Below, piece by piece: positions 9,125 to 18,208 of a DNA stretch of 64,000 nt. The position numbers were made by a program, and so were the translations under genes. The stretch comes from Bacillota bacterium. GTDB lineage: Bacteria; Bacillota; Bacilli; Alicyclobacillales; SLC66. The stretch's first letter is position 1. Each line of letters begins with the position of its first letter. The stretch covers positions 1 to 64,000 of the forward strand of contig JAJZCW010000007.1 in the NCBI GenBank assembly GCA_021828865.1. The letters run 5' to 3'. The notes beneath the pieces are model-generated. The model saw only the letters and a program-made list of their open reading frames with translations. It had not been told where the DNA came from and did not search any database.

Positions 9125-10668
9125 TTAGTTTTTTTCAATTTTTCAAGATCAGGGCGAGGAAAACCAGCAATATCTTTCTGGTATCGATTTTCACTACTCC
9201 AAGACGGGCGGTAAAAAGCATAAGGAAAGACTTTTGCATGGAAAGGCGCGACAGGGGACATATAGGGTACACCAAACGATTTTAATGAAACTAAGTGTGC
9301 AACAAGCATTAACCCAACGATAATAACCCCATATAACCCATAGAGAAATGCAGATAACATAAAAGCAAATTGCAACACTCGGTTCGTATACGCCAGGGCA
9401 TAAGAAGTAATGGTAAAGGAGGCGATTCCAGTAAAGGCCACCACGATGACAGCAGCCGGCGTCACGAGTCCTGCCTGTGTCGCTGCATCGCCAATGACCA
9501 ACGTGCCGACAATACTAACGGATTGCCCAACAGTTTTCGGTAACCGTGTGCCTGCTTCTCGCATGGCCTCAAAAGCAATTTGCATGATAAATATCTCCAA
9601 AATTACAGAAAAAGGTAAATTTTGGTGCTGGATCTGTAAATTTAAAAGGAGAGGGGTAGGTAATAGATCCTGATTATAAGAAAGTAACGAAATATAGATG
9701 GAAGGCAATAACATCGATATCCAATACATTAAATGCCTCATCACCCTGAAAAATACGACGGCTTCATATCCGGTATAGTAATCTTCAATCGGATTAATAA
9801 AAGTGATAAATGTTGCAGGTGCAAGGAGTACAATCGTTGATCCGTTGACTAAAATTGCGAATTTGCCTTGTAGTAAACCGACCGCCACCCGATCTGGCCT
9901 CTCTGTCTCATCGATCGTTGGATAAGGTGAATAGGGATGGTCCTCCAAAATTTCTTTGACATAGTTGAACCCTAAAACACCTTCTAGCTGATAGGAAGAA
10001 AGCCGCTTTTTGACCTCATCTACTACTTCCTTTTCAATCACAGAATCCAAATAAAGTAGCGCGACCGAATTTTCCAGCATGGATCCAAGCGTCCTAATTT
10101 CCACCTTAAGGTGAGGCGATCGTACAAAATTTCGTATCGTAGCAATATTTTGTGATAACACATTCACAAACGACACTTGCGGTTCTTCAATGGTGGGTTC
10201 ATTTTGTGGCGTTTCCAACGCTTTTGAAGGAAAATTAGAGACACTAATGGAAAATCCCTTACTATTCCCCTCCATAAAAAATACCAATTGTCCAGCTGCG
10301 ATGGCCCTACTAGCCTCTTGATAAGTGGCGATGGCCTGATACATACCAGTTTGAAGGCTAATGAGTTCTGTATTCGTTCCACTGGACATCAATTGGTTTA
10401 AATTAGTATGAAGAATGATCTCCTGCACGCGCTTCTCATCTACGAGCCCATCCATCCAACACGCCACGATACCAAATTGAGTTTCAGTGGTACCATCCGT
10501 TAAAGGAGTAATCTTAAAATCGTCGCAATGATTCCATATGATTTGCATGGTCTCGATATTTTGATTGATCGAAGCCACCAATTCATCCTTATTCACTTGT
10601 TCCCAAAGTTCCTTCAAGATGGACGATTGCAATTTCTCCACAATTTTTCGTTTTTTTTTCATAACCAT
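9121..10668 (-). CDS. Spore germination receptor A subunit (GerA/GerKA family)
   Basis: This is the large A subunit of a germinant receptor, about 515 residues. It has a long hydrophilic N-terminal region (about 1-290, including the conserved stretches RPDRVAVGLLQGKFAI and GYEAVVFFRVMRH), then about five membrane segments and a basic tail. These match the GerA family in order and length. It heads the operon. ATG 10668 follows a weak AGAAAGTGA; an ATG two codons further in is an alternative. The germinant cannot be inferred from sequence alone. Confidence 0.94.
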   Translation of the reverse strand: MVMKKKRKIVEKLQSSILKELWEQVNKDELVASINQNIETMQIIWNHCDDFKITPLTDGTTETQFGIVACWMDGLVDEKRVQEIILHTNLNQLMSSGTNTELISLQTGMYQAIATYQEASRAIAAGQLVFFMEGNSKGFSISVSNFPSKALETPQNEPTIEEPQVSFVNVLSQNIATIRNFVRSPHLKVEIRTLGSMLENSVALLYLDSVIEKEVVDEVKKRLSSYQLEGVLGFNYVKEILEDHPYSPYPTIDETERPDRVAVGLLQGKFAILVNGSTIVLLAPATFITFINPIEDYYTGYEAVVFFRVMRHLMYWISMLLPSIYISLLSYNQDLLPTPLLLNLQIQHQNLPFSVILEIFIMQIAFEAMREAGTRLPKTVGQSVSIVGTLVIGDAATQAGLVTPAAVIVVAFTGIASFTITSYALAYTNRVLQFAFMLSAFLYGLYGVIIVGLMLVAHLVSLKSFGVPYMSPVAPFHAKVFPYAFYRPSWSSENRYQKDIAGFPRPDLEKLKKTK

Positions 10669-10702
10669 CAAATCACTTTCTAATTAAAGGTTTTAATAAC
10701 GA

Positions 10703-10733
10703 TATTATCCATCTAATATGTCCACACTATGCA
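10703..10733 (-). promoter_or_regulatory. Candidate forespore (sigmaG-type) promoter for the germination operon
   Basis: On the minus strand TGCATA (10728-10733), an 18-base spacer and GATAATA (10703-10709) resemble the sigmaG consensus TGMATA / CATWMTA with one mismatch in the -10 box. It lies about 35 bases before the A-subunit start and just ahead of the divergent flavoprotein gene. GerA-type operons are generally sigmaG-dependent, which supports the call. Confidence 0.4.
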
Positions 10734-10749
10734 TGAGGAGGCGCGCATC

Positions 10750-12072
10750 TTGATTAAATGGCTCATCAAACGAAGCGTGAAGAAAAATGTGCTTCGACTA
10801 CTCAAAACGGAATACGACCGCAGCCTCTGGGAAGGTATCGTAGGCATCCATCATCATGGCATCATGGAGATGATGGAAAATGAATATCGGTCTAACGCCC
10901 CTTTTGTACTCCAAAAGCCAATCGGACCCACCCAAAAATACCCGCATTTTGACGGGCTCCTGTTTAATCCTGCACAACTTTATAAGCGTCCACTCTATAC
11001 AGACGAAAAGGTGGATTTATCGATTTCATTAGGAAAAAACGCAAAAAAACCATTAAAGATTTCAATACCCATTATGATTTCCGGAATGGCCTATGGAATC
11101 GCACTTTCGAAAGAGGTAACCCGTGCTATGGCAAAAGCATCGGGACAAGTAGGGATTGCCTATAACCCCGGACAAGGGGCGATACTTAAAGAGCATCGAC
11201 AACTATCCCATCGCTTAATCGTCCAGATACACGGATCTTTTTGGGAGGCAGATACCGAGACACTGCGGCAAGCGGACGCAATTGAGATCAAAATAGGGCA
11301 AGGAGCCAATGGTGGCGCATGGGCACAGATACGCCCACAAGAACATAATGAATATGATCAAGAAGTCCTCACGGATCTGGGGTTGTTGAACCAAGCAAAG
11401 AATGAGCCCGTCGTCATTCCATCAAGTAGTGAAATGCTCACTCATTATGGCGGACTTCACCAGTTAATCAAGCGACTGCATCAAACCGCTCCTGGCATTC
11501 CTATTATCGTGAAATTGGCGGCTAGTCATTATTTAGAACAAGATATGGAAATTGCCATATCATCTGGAGCAGATATTTTGGCAATCGATGGCGCACAAGG
11601 GGGAACGCACGGATCCCCTTCCATACTGGTAAATGATTTTGGGTTGCCAACGCTAAGCGCACTAGTACGCGCTGTTCGCTTCCTTCGACAAAAAGGATGG
11701 AATCAAAAAATTGACCTGGTGATTTCAGGGGGATTACGCACTCCTGGCGATATCTTAAAAGCACTGGCACTGGGAGCTAATGCGGTCTATCTAGGGACAG
11801 CTGCGCTATACGCTGTGACACACGTACAACTGGCAAAAACACTCCCTTTTGATCCTCCTACCTCACTTACCTGGACGACAGGCAGATTGAAGGATCAATT
11901 TAACGAAGAAGAAGGAGCCACTTCACTACTGAATTTCTTGATTAGTTTCGCAGAAGAACTAAAATTCGGGATGCATGCATTAGGTAAAACATCCATTGAA
12001 GAATTATCTTTCGAAGATCTTGTCGCTTGGGATGCTGATGTTGCGCGGATCACAGGATTGCCTTTAATCTAG
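10750..12072 (+). CDS. Glutamate-synthase-like FMN-binding protein lacking all cysteines
   Basis: The 440 residues match the central/FMN part of the glutamate synthase large subunit. Family blocks include PIMISGMAYGIALS (about 92-105), EIKIGQGANGGAW, the barrel strand DILAIDGAQGGTHGSP and the phosphate-binding DLVISGGLRTPGDILKALALGANAVYLG. True glutamate synthases hold an iron-sulphur cluster with three Cys after this barrel. I find no cysteine anywhere in this protein, so such a cluster is impossible. It also has no glutaminase domain. It is likely an FMN oxidoreductase of unknown substrate. I chose TTG 10750, 8 bases after GAGGAGG, because that ribosome site lies inside the longer reading from ATG 10729. 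It is divergent from the germination operon. Confidence 0.8.
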   Translation: MIKWLIKRSVKKNVLRLLKTEYDRSLWEGIVGIHHHGIMEMMENEYRSNAPFVLQKPIGPTQKYPHFDGLLFNPAQLYKRPLYTDEKVDLSISLGKNAKKPLKISIPIMISGMAYGIALSKEVTRAMAKASGQVGIAYNPGQGAILKEHRQLSHRLIVQIHGSFWEADTETLRQADAIEIKIGQGANGGAWAQIRPQEHNEYDQEVLTDLGLLNQAKNEPVVIPSSSEMLTHYGGLHQLIKRLHQTAPGIPIIVKLAASHYLEQDMEIAISSGADILAIDGAQGGTHGSPSILVNDFGLPTLSALVRAVRFLRQKGWNQKIDLVISGGLRTPGDILKALALGANAVYLGTAALYAVTHVQLAKTLPFDPPTSLTWTTGRLKDQFNEEEGATSLLNFLISFAEELKFGMHALGKTSIEELSFEDLVAWDADVARITGLPLI

Positions 12073-12330
12073 CCTGTGCATGAAAACACTACCGACATTT
12101 TGAATCTTTGCAAACGGTTTCACTTCTTCACGAAATCTAATATTTATTATTATTTCGTTCCCAAGTGAATCAAAATAAAAACTATATTATTTTTTAGAAT
12201 TGCAAATATTGCCTATAAGTCGTATAAATATTTCATCGCAACATTAGTCTTTCTATTTTCTTTTTCTAAAAAAATCTCCATGTAAAATATTTCTCTCTTT
12301 CGCGTTGAATTGCAAAGGTGGCGCATTAAA

Positions 12331-13299
12331 TTGGAAAACCCAGAACTCATTAATCGGCTCAGGCAACATGAGCACGTTGAGAATCCTGGTTTGGATAATC
12401 ACGATCAGGCTTCCACAATAGAAGATTCCAGAGTTGAATATGCAACATCTGTAGGTGAAGATGAAAGGTACATTCAAATCATGCAAGCCGCTATTCGTGA
12501 TATTGAAAATGTATTTGCTCAAGTGCGTGCTAAGCGTGGTATTCCGTTGGACAACATTGAACGCAACTTAGTCCCTGCACTTTCTGTTTTGGCAAAAAAC
12601 ATGAAACTTTCAAGCCTTATGATGCACCTTCAAAATAAGGATGATTATACACTTAGACACAGTATTGCCGTGGGTATTTTGTCTTTACTGCAAGGCGAAT
12701 GGATGAAAATGGATGATCGCGATCAAAAATCTTTACTGATCAGTGGGTTGCTGCATGACATTGGAAAAGCAATGATGTCTGACGAAATTCTCAACAAACC
12801 CGAAAAACTGACTGATTATGAATTCAAATTAATGAAAAAACACACGGTATTTGGCTATCACCTATTAGAAGGCACAGTAGGCATTTCACACCGCCAAGCG
12901 CTTGTAGCACTGGAACATCACGAGCGGATAGACGGATCTGGATATCCACTTGGAATAAACGGAGATAAAATTACTCTATTTAGCAAAATTGTGGCGGTAT
13001 CCGATGTGTATCACGCGATGTCAACTGTGCAAGTTTACCGCCATGCATCGCCGATTTATCAGGTATTATCAGAATTGCAACATGGGGAATTTGGGCAATT
13101 TGATCATCAAGTGATAGAAGTATTTATAAATAATATGATGGAGTCACTGATCGGTTGTTCAGTACAATTATCAACAGGACAAATAGGCGAAATTGTTTGG
13201 ATTAATCCTGTCAATGCATTAAGACCAATGGTGAAGGTGGGAGAAGAGATTCTCGATTTGAGTGCAATAGGTTCCATCTATATTGCAGAACTGATTTAG
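12331..13299 (+). CDS. HD-GYP domain phosphodiesterase
   Basis: This is a probable cyclic di-GMP phosphodiesterase of 322 residues. The HD part has LLHDIGKAMM at about 140-149, then KKHTVFGYHLL, and the GYP part HHERIDGSGYP at about 196-206. All are canonical metal and substrate motifs. A C-terminal segment resembling the extra domain of Bacillus HD-GYP proteins follows (GCSVQLSTGQIGEIVW). There is no receiver or membrane domain. Start TTG 12331 has AAAGGTGG 9 bases upstream. About 250 AT-rich bases before it hold no gene. It lies directly ahead of a PAS-GGDEF-EAL gene that also looks like a phosphodiesterase. Confidence 0.88.
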   Translation: MENPELINRLRQHEHVENPGLDNHDQASTIEDSRVEYATSVGEDERYIQIMQAAIRDIENVFAQVRAKRGIPLDNIERNLVPALSVLAKNMKLSSLMMHLQNKDDYTLRHSIAVGILSLLQGEWMKMDDRDQKSLLISGLLHDIGKAMMSDEILNKPEKLTDYEFKLMKKHTVFGYHLLEGTVGISHRQALVALEHHERIDGSGYPLGINGDKITLFSKIVAVSDVYHAMSTVQVYRHASPIYQVLSELQHGEFGQFDHQVIEVFINNMMESLIGCSVQLSTGQIGEIVWINPVNALRPMVKVGEEILDLSAIGSIYIAELI

Positions 13300-13352
13300 A
13301 ATGTTCCTCATATCCCTACCTTAACTTAAATTAATAGGTGGCTGAATCGGAA

Positions 13353-15368
13353 ATGATAAACAATGATAGTTTACGCAAGATCAACCAAATAGTGCTTGAC
13401 CATTCGGTTGAGGGAATTTTTATCATGGATAGCACCACTAGAATTTTATCGGTGAATACATCATTTTGCAAAATCTCAGGTTATGAAATGCAAGATCTCA
13501 TTGGCCTCTCTCCAGATCACTTTTTATCTGATCAGCATGCGCAAGATTTTTATAATTCTATTTGGAAATCAATGGAATACAATGATGCTTGGACAGGACA
13601 AGTATGGAATAAACGAAGAACGGGCGAAGAATATCCAGCCTGGTTGACCATCCGCCAAATCCGAACCGATGGGATGTCAACATTTTATTTAGGCATGCTT
13701 TTTGATATTAGTTCACTAGAATATCTCCCCGGAGCTACACTGGTGATCAATGGTGAAGGAATGATTGTATACGCCAATCAAATCAGTGCAGAATTTTTTG
13801 GTGAAAAATCGGTGTCACAATTACTCGGAGCTGATCTTGTCAGCTTTATGGATCCGAAAACAAAAGAGATGACAAGAAAGCGAATTAGAAACGCGATCCA
13901 CGGTAGTGCAAATGGCATCGTTGAGGGACAGTTGACCACAAAAGATGGGGTAATCCGCTATTATGAAGGCATAAGCTTTCCGATTATTTTCACTGGAACC
14001 AGATACATAGAAGTGGTTTTTAAGGATGTAACAGAACGTATTGAATCCCGAGAAGCGTTACATCAATTAGCTTATTACGATACCACCACTAAGTTGCCGA
14101 ATCGAACATCACTGAGAGAGCAGATCATGCCCGTCATCCAGGAACTTTCACAACGTCCCGGGTCAAAAGTGGCAACCCTATTTATTGGTGTATCTGGACT
14201 TCTTTTTGTTAAAAATATGTATACCAACGCGATCGGAGAAAAATTGATCAAAGAAGTCGTAGAGCGGATTCAAAAAAACTTGCGAAATGAAGATTTACTT
14301 TATCGATACAGTGAACGGGATTTTATTGCAATCGTTACTTATCATAACGATATCAATGAATTAGTCAATACAATCGAACAAACGATTGAATACTTTCGCC
14401 AACCCTTTAATATTGAAGGAACAGAATATCGCGTGCATGTGAATATTGGGGTAAATGCACACATCGATCCCAATGGTTATATCAAAGCGCCTGCTAAAGA
14501 GGCGTATATGGCTTTTCTGCGTGCCAGAGAACGCGGTAAAAATACCTATATGATCACTTCTCCCAACTTAAATGCACAAGCTTATCGAAGATTTACATTG
14601 CAAAAGGATCTATATGGAGCGCTTGATCGAGGGGAAATGGAATTATATTATCAACCTCGCGTCGATCCCATTACCTATCAAATTTTAAGTGCAGAAGCAC
14701 TCATCCGATGGAATCATCCTACTTTAGGTATGGTGTCACCGGGAGAATTTATTCCACTCGCCGAGGAATCAGATCTCATCATCGAACTTGGGGAATGGGT
14801 GCTGCGTACAGCTTGTCAACAAAATAAACATTGGCAGGATAGAGGGCTTTGTCACCTACCGATATCCGTCAATGTATCCGGAGAACAAATGATGAAAAGC
14901 GACTTCATCGAGAAAGTGAAAAGGATAATTGAGGAGACTGGAATTGGCGCAACGTGGATTGAAATTGAGGTGACTGAAAGTATATTTGTGATTGATCCCG
15001 AACAATTCCTTCATTCTATTTCAGAATTGCGGAAATTGGGATTAAATATTGCACTTGATGACTTTGGAACTGGCTATTCATCGTTGCAACGGTTAAAAGA
15101 GATAAAATGCAACATTGTAAAAGTCGATCAGTCATTCGTCCGACAAATGCATGAGCACCCAGAAGACATGATTATCGTAGAAACAGTAATCAAATTATCT
15201 CATTCGTTAGGCATGCACGTCGTAGCGGAAGGCGTTGAAACCATCCCACAGTTTCAGTTCTTAAAATCAAATTTTTGTGATGAAATTCAAGGTTATCTCT
15301 TTAGCAGACCAGTGCCACAAAAAGAGTTTGAGTCACTTATCACCAACGGAATCGATCTCCCTCTATAA
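13353..15368 (+). CDS. PAS-PAS-GGDEF-EAL protein with degenerate GGDEF
   Basis: This is a cytoplasmic c-di-GMP signalling protein of about 671 residues. Two PAS sensor domains (about 10-120 and 125-235) precede a GGDEF domain (about 245-405) and an EAL domain (about 415-665). The cyclase signature that should read GG(D/E)EF is YSERDF, so cyclase activity is not expected. The EAL domain keeps AEALIRWNHP, EIEVTESIF, LDDFGTGYSSL, KVDQSFV and VAEGVET, the residues that bind metal and substrate. The protein is therefore probably a PAS-controlled phosphodiesterase. AGGTGG at 13336 favours ATG 13353 (11 bases away), because the GTG at 13338 overlaps that site. It lies about 50 bases after the HD-GYP gene. 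Confidence 0.88.
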   Translation: MINNDSLRKINQIVLDHSVEGIFIMDSTTRILSVNTSFCKISGYEMQDLIGLSPDHFLSDQHAQDFYNSIWKSMEYNDAWTGQVWNKRRTGEEYPAWLTIRQIRTDGMSTFYLGMLFDISSLEYLPGATLVINGEGMIVYANQISAEFFGEKSVSQLLGADLVSFMDPKTKEMTRKRIRNAIHGSANGIVEGQLTTKDGVIRYYEGISFPIIFTGTRYIEVVFKDVTERIESREALHQLAYYDTTTKLPNRTSLREQIMPVIQELSQRPGSKVATLFIGVSGLLFVKNMYTNAIGEKLIKEVVERIQKNLRNEDLLYRYSERDFIAIVTYHNDINELVNTIEQTIEYFRQPFNIEGTEYRVHVNIGVNAHIDPNGYIKAPAKEAYMAFLRARERGKNTYMITSPNLNAQAYRRFTLQKDLYGALDRGEMELYYQPRVDPITYQILSAEALIRWNHPTLGMVSPGEFIPLAEESDLIIELGEWVLRTACQQNKHWQDRGLCHLPISVNVSGEQMMKSDFIEKVKRIIEETGIGATWIEIEVTESIFVIDPEQFLHSISELRKLGLNIALDDFGTGYSSLQRLKEIKCNIVKVDQSFVRQMHEHPEDMIIVETVIKLSHSLGMHVVAEGVETIPQFQFLKSNFCDEIQGYLFSRPVPQKEFESLITNGIDLPL

Positions 15369-15531
15369 AATTGCGTCTTTCTCTTGTTTTATCACATATA
15401 TTATTTTTTTAGTATGTGGTCCTATTAACAATCTGCTAATATCAATCTTAAAAATAGTATAAGTTTTAGGAATGTCACTAGATTCCAAGATAGCATAATA
15501 ATCTATCGATAAATGGAAATGAGGCAAAAAG

Positions 15532-16815
15532 GTGTCGAAGTTACGTTCCCAACTTTTTAAGAGTACAAGCGCCTGGAAGATGACCGTAAGTTATTTGCTC
15601 ATTTCAATCGGTTATTTAGTGGTTACTTTCCGAATGATCAATCATACTCTCGATCGTTTGAGCTTTTTTCATCTGCTTAAAGATATTTTGCTAATCTTGG
15701 TTTCTGCCGCTTTATTTTATATTATTAACCATCGACACGAGCTTTCCATCGCCTCCGTTAATGAAAAACTTAGTATACAAGAAATCGAATTCAAGGAACT
15801 GTTTGAAAATGCCAGTGACGCGATTTTTTTATTTGAAGTACTGCCTGACGGGTCCCCGTCCCTATTCATTAATGTAAATCGAGCGGCTTGCCAGCAATTG
15901 GGTTATTCCAGAGATGAATTGTTAACCATGTCACCCATGGATATGGTCGATAATGCAGATTTGGAAATGATGAAAGATTATATAAGAAATATGCTCATTG
16001 GCGTTCCCATAATCAGAGAAAGTGTCCATGTTACCAAAGAGGGTCGGGTGATTCCTTGTGAATTAAGCACTCGCTATTTTTTATTTGGGAAAAAGCAAGT
16101 GGTGTTATCAATTGTACGCTACATCGCAGACCGGAAATGCATGGAGCAGCAACTGATAAGGTCAGAAAAGTTGGCTGTTGTAGGCGAATTGGCAGCTGGT
16201 GTCGCCCATGAAATACGGAACCCCTTAACTGCTATAAAAGGTTTTTTACAATTGCTGAAGGAAAAGGAAGGAAACGAACAGTATGCGTTGGTTGTTTTAG
16301 AGGAGGTGGAGCGAATTAATCAAATCGTGACAGATTTCCTGCTCTTAGCCAAGCCACAAGACATCAAATTGGCTCCCATTGATTTGCATCACACCTTGAT
16401 CACCGTCCATGAATTGTTGAGAACCCAGTGCCTAATTAGTAATGTTCAGATTTATTATCAAGGGCATGCAGACAAATGGATCATCAACGGGAATGAGGAT
16501 CACTTAATACAAGTAATGATCAACCTGCTGAATAATGCCATTGAAGCCATGCCAAATGGGGGAATGATCCAAGTTAACATTCTATCTTTAGAAGATAATA
16601 TGATTAAAATTCAAATAGAAGATCAAGGAATTGGCATGACTCAAGAACGAATTAATAAATTAGGAGAACCTTTCTTTACCACGAAGGAAAAAGGAACAGG
16701 CTTAGGATTGACGGTTAGTAAGCGGATTGTCGAAGCACACCAAGGTCAGCTCTTATTTTCCAGCAAAGAAGGCAAAGGGACAACCGTGGATATTTTGCTA
16801 CCTATCCCAACTTAA
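15532..16815 (+). CDS. PAS-domain membrane sensor histidine kinase (sporulation-kinase type)
   Basis: This 427-residue kinase has two membrane segments (about 16-36 and 50-66), a PAS domain (about 85-205), and a HisKA domain with phospho-acceptor His226 in AAGVAHEIRNPLTAIKG. A complete ATPase domain follows, with N-box NLLNNAIEAMPNGG, G1 DQGIGM and G2 TGLGLTVSK. This layout resembles the KinB/KinC/KinD/KinE kinases that feed the Spo0 phosphorelay. No response regulator is adjacent, as is usual for those orphan kinases. GTG 15532 has GAGG 7 bases upstream. A role in sporulation is inferred from architecture only. Confidence 0.88.
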   Translation: MSKLRSQLFKSTSAWKMTVSYLLISIGYLVVTFRMINHTLDRLSFFHLLKDILLILVSAALFYIINHRHELSIASVNEKLSIQEIEFKELFENASDAIFLFEVLPDGSPSLFINVNRAACQQLGYSRDELLTMSPMDMVDNADLEMMKDYIRNMLIGVPIIRESVHVTKEGRVIPCELSTRYFLFGKKQVVLSIVRYIADRKCMEQQLIRSEKLAVVGELAAGVAHEIRNPLTAIKGFLQLLKEKEGNEQYALVVLEEVERINQIVTDFLLLAKPQDIKLAPIDLHHTLITVHELLRTQCLISNVQIYYQGHADKWIINGNEDHLIQVMINLLNNAIEAMPNGGMIQVNILSLEDNMIKIQIEDQGIGMTQERINKLGEPFFTTKEKGTGLGLTVSKRIVEAHQGQLLFSSKEGKGTTVDILLPIPT

Positions 16816-17035
16816 TGAAATTCTTATTTCACATTAAAATCAACGATCATCAATTGCTATCTGCTACAAATAGGAGTACCATGAATGAGTATCAATTCAC
16901 ATCTCCCACAAAGCTTTGTTTATCCCCAGCGAAGATGCGATCCTTTGAAGAATGATCATCGACCCTCTTTCATTTCCTGAAATCATTTGATTTCCAGTCT
17001 ATCTATTCCTATTACCCAAGGAGGTGCTGTTCCAT

Positions 17036-17218
17036 TTGAGTGGATATTCTCATTCAAAAAAGCCGGCAAGTGAATATCAATATGCGGACACAGAAGTCTG
17101 GCAATGCCCCCACTGCGCTAGTTGGTCAAGAAAAGAATTTGTACTCATCGTTCCCCCTACCTGTTCTCAATGTCAACACACCATGATCCTTTCCACAAAA
17201 CGAATTCGCGTCGATTAA
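17036..17218 (+). CDS. YdjO-like small zinc-ribbon protein
   Basis: A 60-residue protein with two Cys pairs, CPHC and CSQC, separated by about 20 residues. The pattern EVWQCPHC ... PTCSQCQ fits the YdjO (cold-inducible) family of Bacilli, whose biochemical role is unknown. TTG 17036 lies 8 bases after AAGGAGGTG at 17019-17027; the GTG at 17024 falls within that ribosome site and is rejected as a start. It is followed 22 bases later by the hemolysin III gene. Confidence 0.75.
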   Translation: MSGYSHSKKPASEYQYADTEVWQCPHCASWSRKEFVLIVPPTCSQCQHTMILSTKRIRVD

Positions 17219-17240
17219 ATTTCTTACGGAGAATCAATTG

Positions 17241-17882
17241 ATGGCTCAAACTCATGTGTTTTCTAAAGGTGAAGAAATTGCCAATTCCGTCACTCATGGC
17301 GTTGGTGCGATTATGAGTATTGTCGCATTAGTCGTTCTGATGATTTCTGCTTCTCTTGACCATAATGTATGGTATGCGATCAGCGTTGCATTATTTGGCT
17401 CTTCCATGTTCATTGTCTATCTCTCCTCCACGTTGGTGCATGCCCTACCCAAAGGAAAAGCAAAAGATGTGTTTGAGATTTTTGACCACGCCTCCATTTA
17501 TTTGTTTATCGCAGGGACGTTCACCCCCATTTCCCTATTTTTAATTCGTGGTCGATTAGGATGGATTTTGCTTGGGATTGTGTGGGGACTCGCGATCGGA
17601 GGAGTTGTATTCAAGGCATTCCTTGCCAAAAAATTCATGTTCACCTCCACCCTGCTTTACGTTTTAATGGGTTGGTTGGTCGTGATTGGCTGGCATCAAA
17701 TCACTTTACATTTTAACGGCAACGGGATTGCATTGTTGATGGCAGGAGGAATTTGTTACACGGTAGGCGCCATATTTTATGTATGGAGGGGGTTCCCATA
17801 CCACCACGCAGTTTGGCACCTATTTGTCATCGCAGGGACAGTCCTCCAATATTTTAGTATTTTACTTTACATTTCGCCATAG
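17241..17882 (+). CDS. Hemolysin III / PAQR family membrane protein
   Basis: An integral membrane protein of 213 residues with about seven hydrophobic segments. It matches the hemolysin III (YqfA/YplQ) branch of the PAQR superfamily. Family marks are GEEIANSVTHGVGA at the N-terminus, SSTLVHALP near residue 70, FDHASIYLFIAGTFTP near residue 87 and HHAVWHLFVIAG at the end; the conserved Ser, Asp and His residues form the probable zinc-hydrolase-like site. ATG 17241 follows GGAG. Function in bacteria is poorly known; membrane-lipid homeostasis has been proposed for the family. Confidence 0.9.
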   Translation: MAQTHVFSKGEEIANSVTHGVGAIMSIVALVVLMISASLDHNVWYAISVALFGSSMFIVYLSSTLVHALPKGKAKDVFEIFDHASIYLFIAGTFTPISLFLIRGRLGWILLGIVWGLAIGGVVFKAFLAKKFMFTSTLLYVLMGWLVVIGWHQITLHFNGNGIALLMAGGICYTVGAIFYVWRGFPYHHAVWHLFVIAGTVLQYFSILLYISP

Positions 17883-17903
17883 ACAATTGATCACATCGAA
17901 ATT

Positions 17904-17932
17904 TTGACATAACAAGTATTTTATTGTATAGT
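17904..17932 (+). promoter_or_regulatory. Consensus sigmaA promoter
   Basis: TTGACA (17904-17909), a 17-base spacer and TATAGT (17927-17932) form one of the strongest promoter matches in the window. There is no convincing ORF in the next 230 bases, which end in a terminator. It appears to drive a structured leader or small RNA. Confidence 0.75.
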
Positions 17933-17939
17933 GATAGTT

Positions 17940-18142
17940 TACGGAATAATGATTTTGATTGCAGGTGTTTCCTCATGTACCCATTCCCCATTCATTATTC
18001 GTGCGGTAATAGAATCAACAGGCACGGTCTTTGGAACCGTATGATCGCTTGAGAGGTAGGGCTGGCGATGTTTCTTTGCTGTATTCCTTGTTTAATAACC
18101 TGATGATCTCCATTTATGGTGGATATGTCGGGTTATTTTTTT
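17940..18142 (+). ncRNA. Candidate structured leader or small RNA of unknown class
   Basis: About 200 bases lie between a strong promoter and an intrinsic terminator without a convincing reading frame. Possible pairings seen by eye are a closing helix GGAATA (17943-17948) with TATTCC (18082-18087) and an internal hairpin ACGGT-ctttgga-ACCGT near 18024-18040. The terminator arm GGTTAT could also pair with ATAACC near 18150, which would give an alternative fold after the terminator. This is the geometry of either a free small RNA (6S-like in size) or an attenuator for the ORF that follows. I do not recognise a known riboswitch or T-box core. Structure calls are hand-made. Confidence 0.45.
18094..18142 (+). 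terminator. Intrinsic terminator
   Basis: AATAACC (18094-18100) pairs with GGTTATT (18131-18137), with extra internal pairing between CTCCAT and ATGGTGG. The hairpin runs directly into a T tract. It ends the transcript from the promoter at 17904. Confidence 0.75.
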
Positions 18143-18208
18143 ATCTGCCATAACCAGCGAGTGGAGGGATAAATTGTAGGTTATTCCGCTTATACCGCCG
18201 CGGGATGG

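Noticed and set aside
16881-16955. 24-codon ORF with AGGAG before ATG
   Set aside because: Too short to judge. It has no recognisable composition or motif, and only the ribosome-like site supports it.
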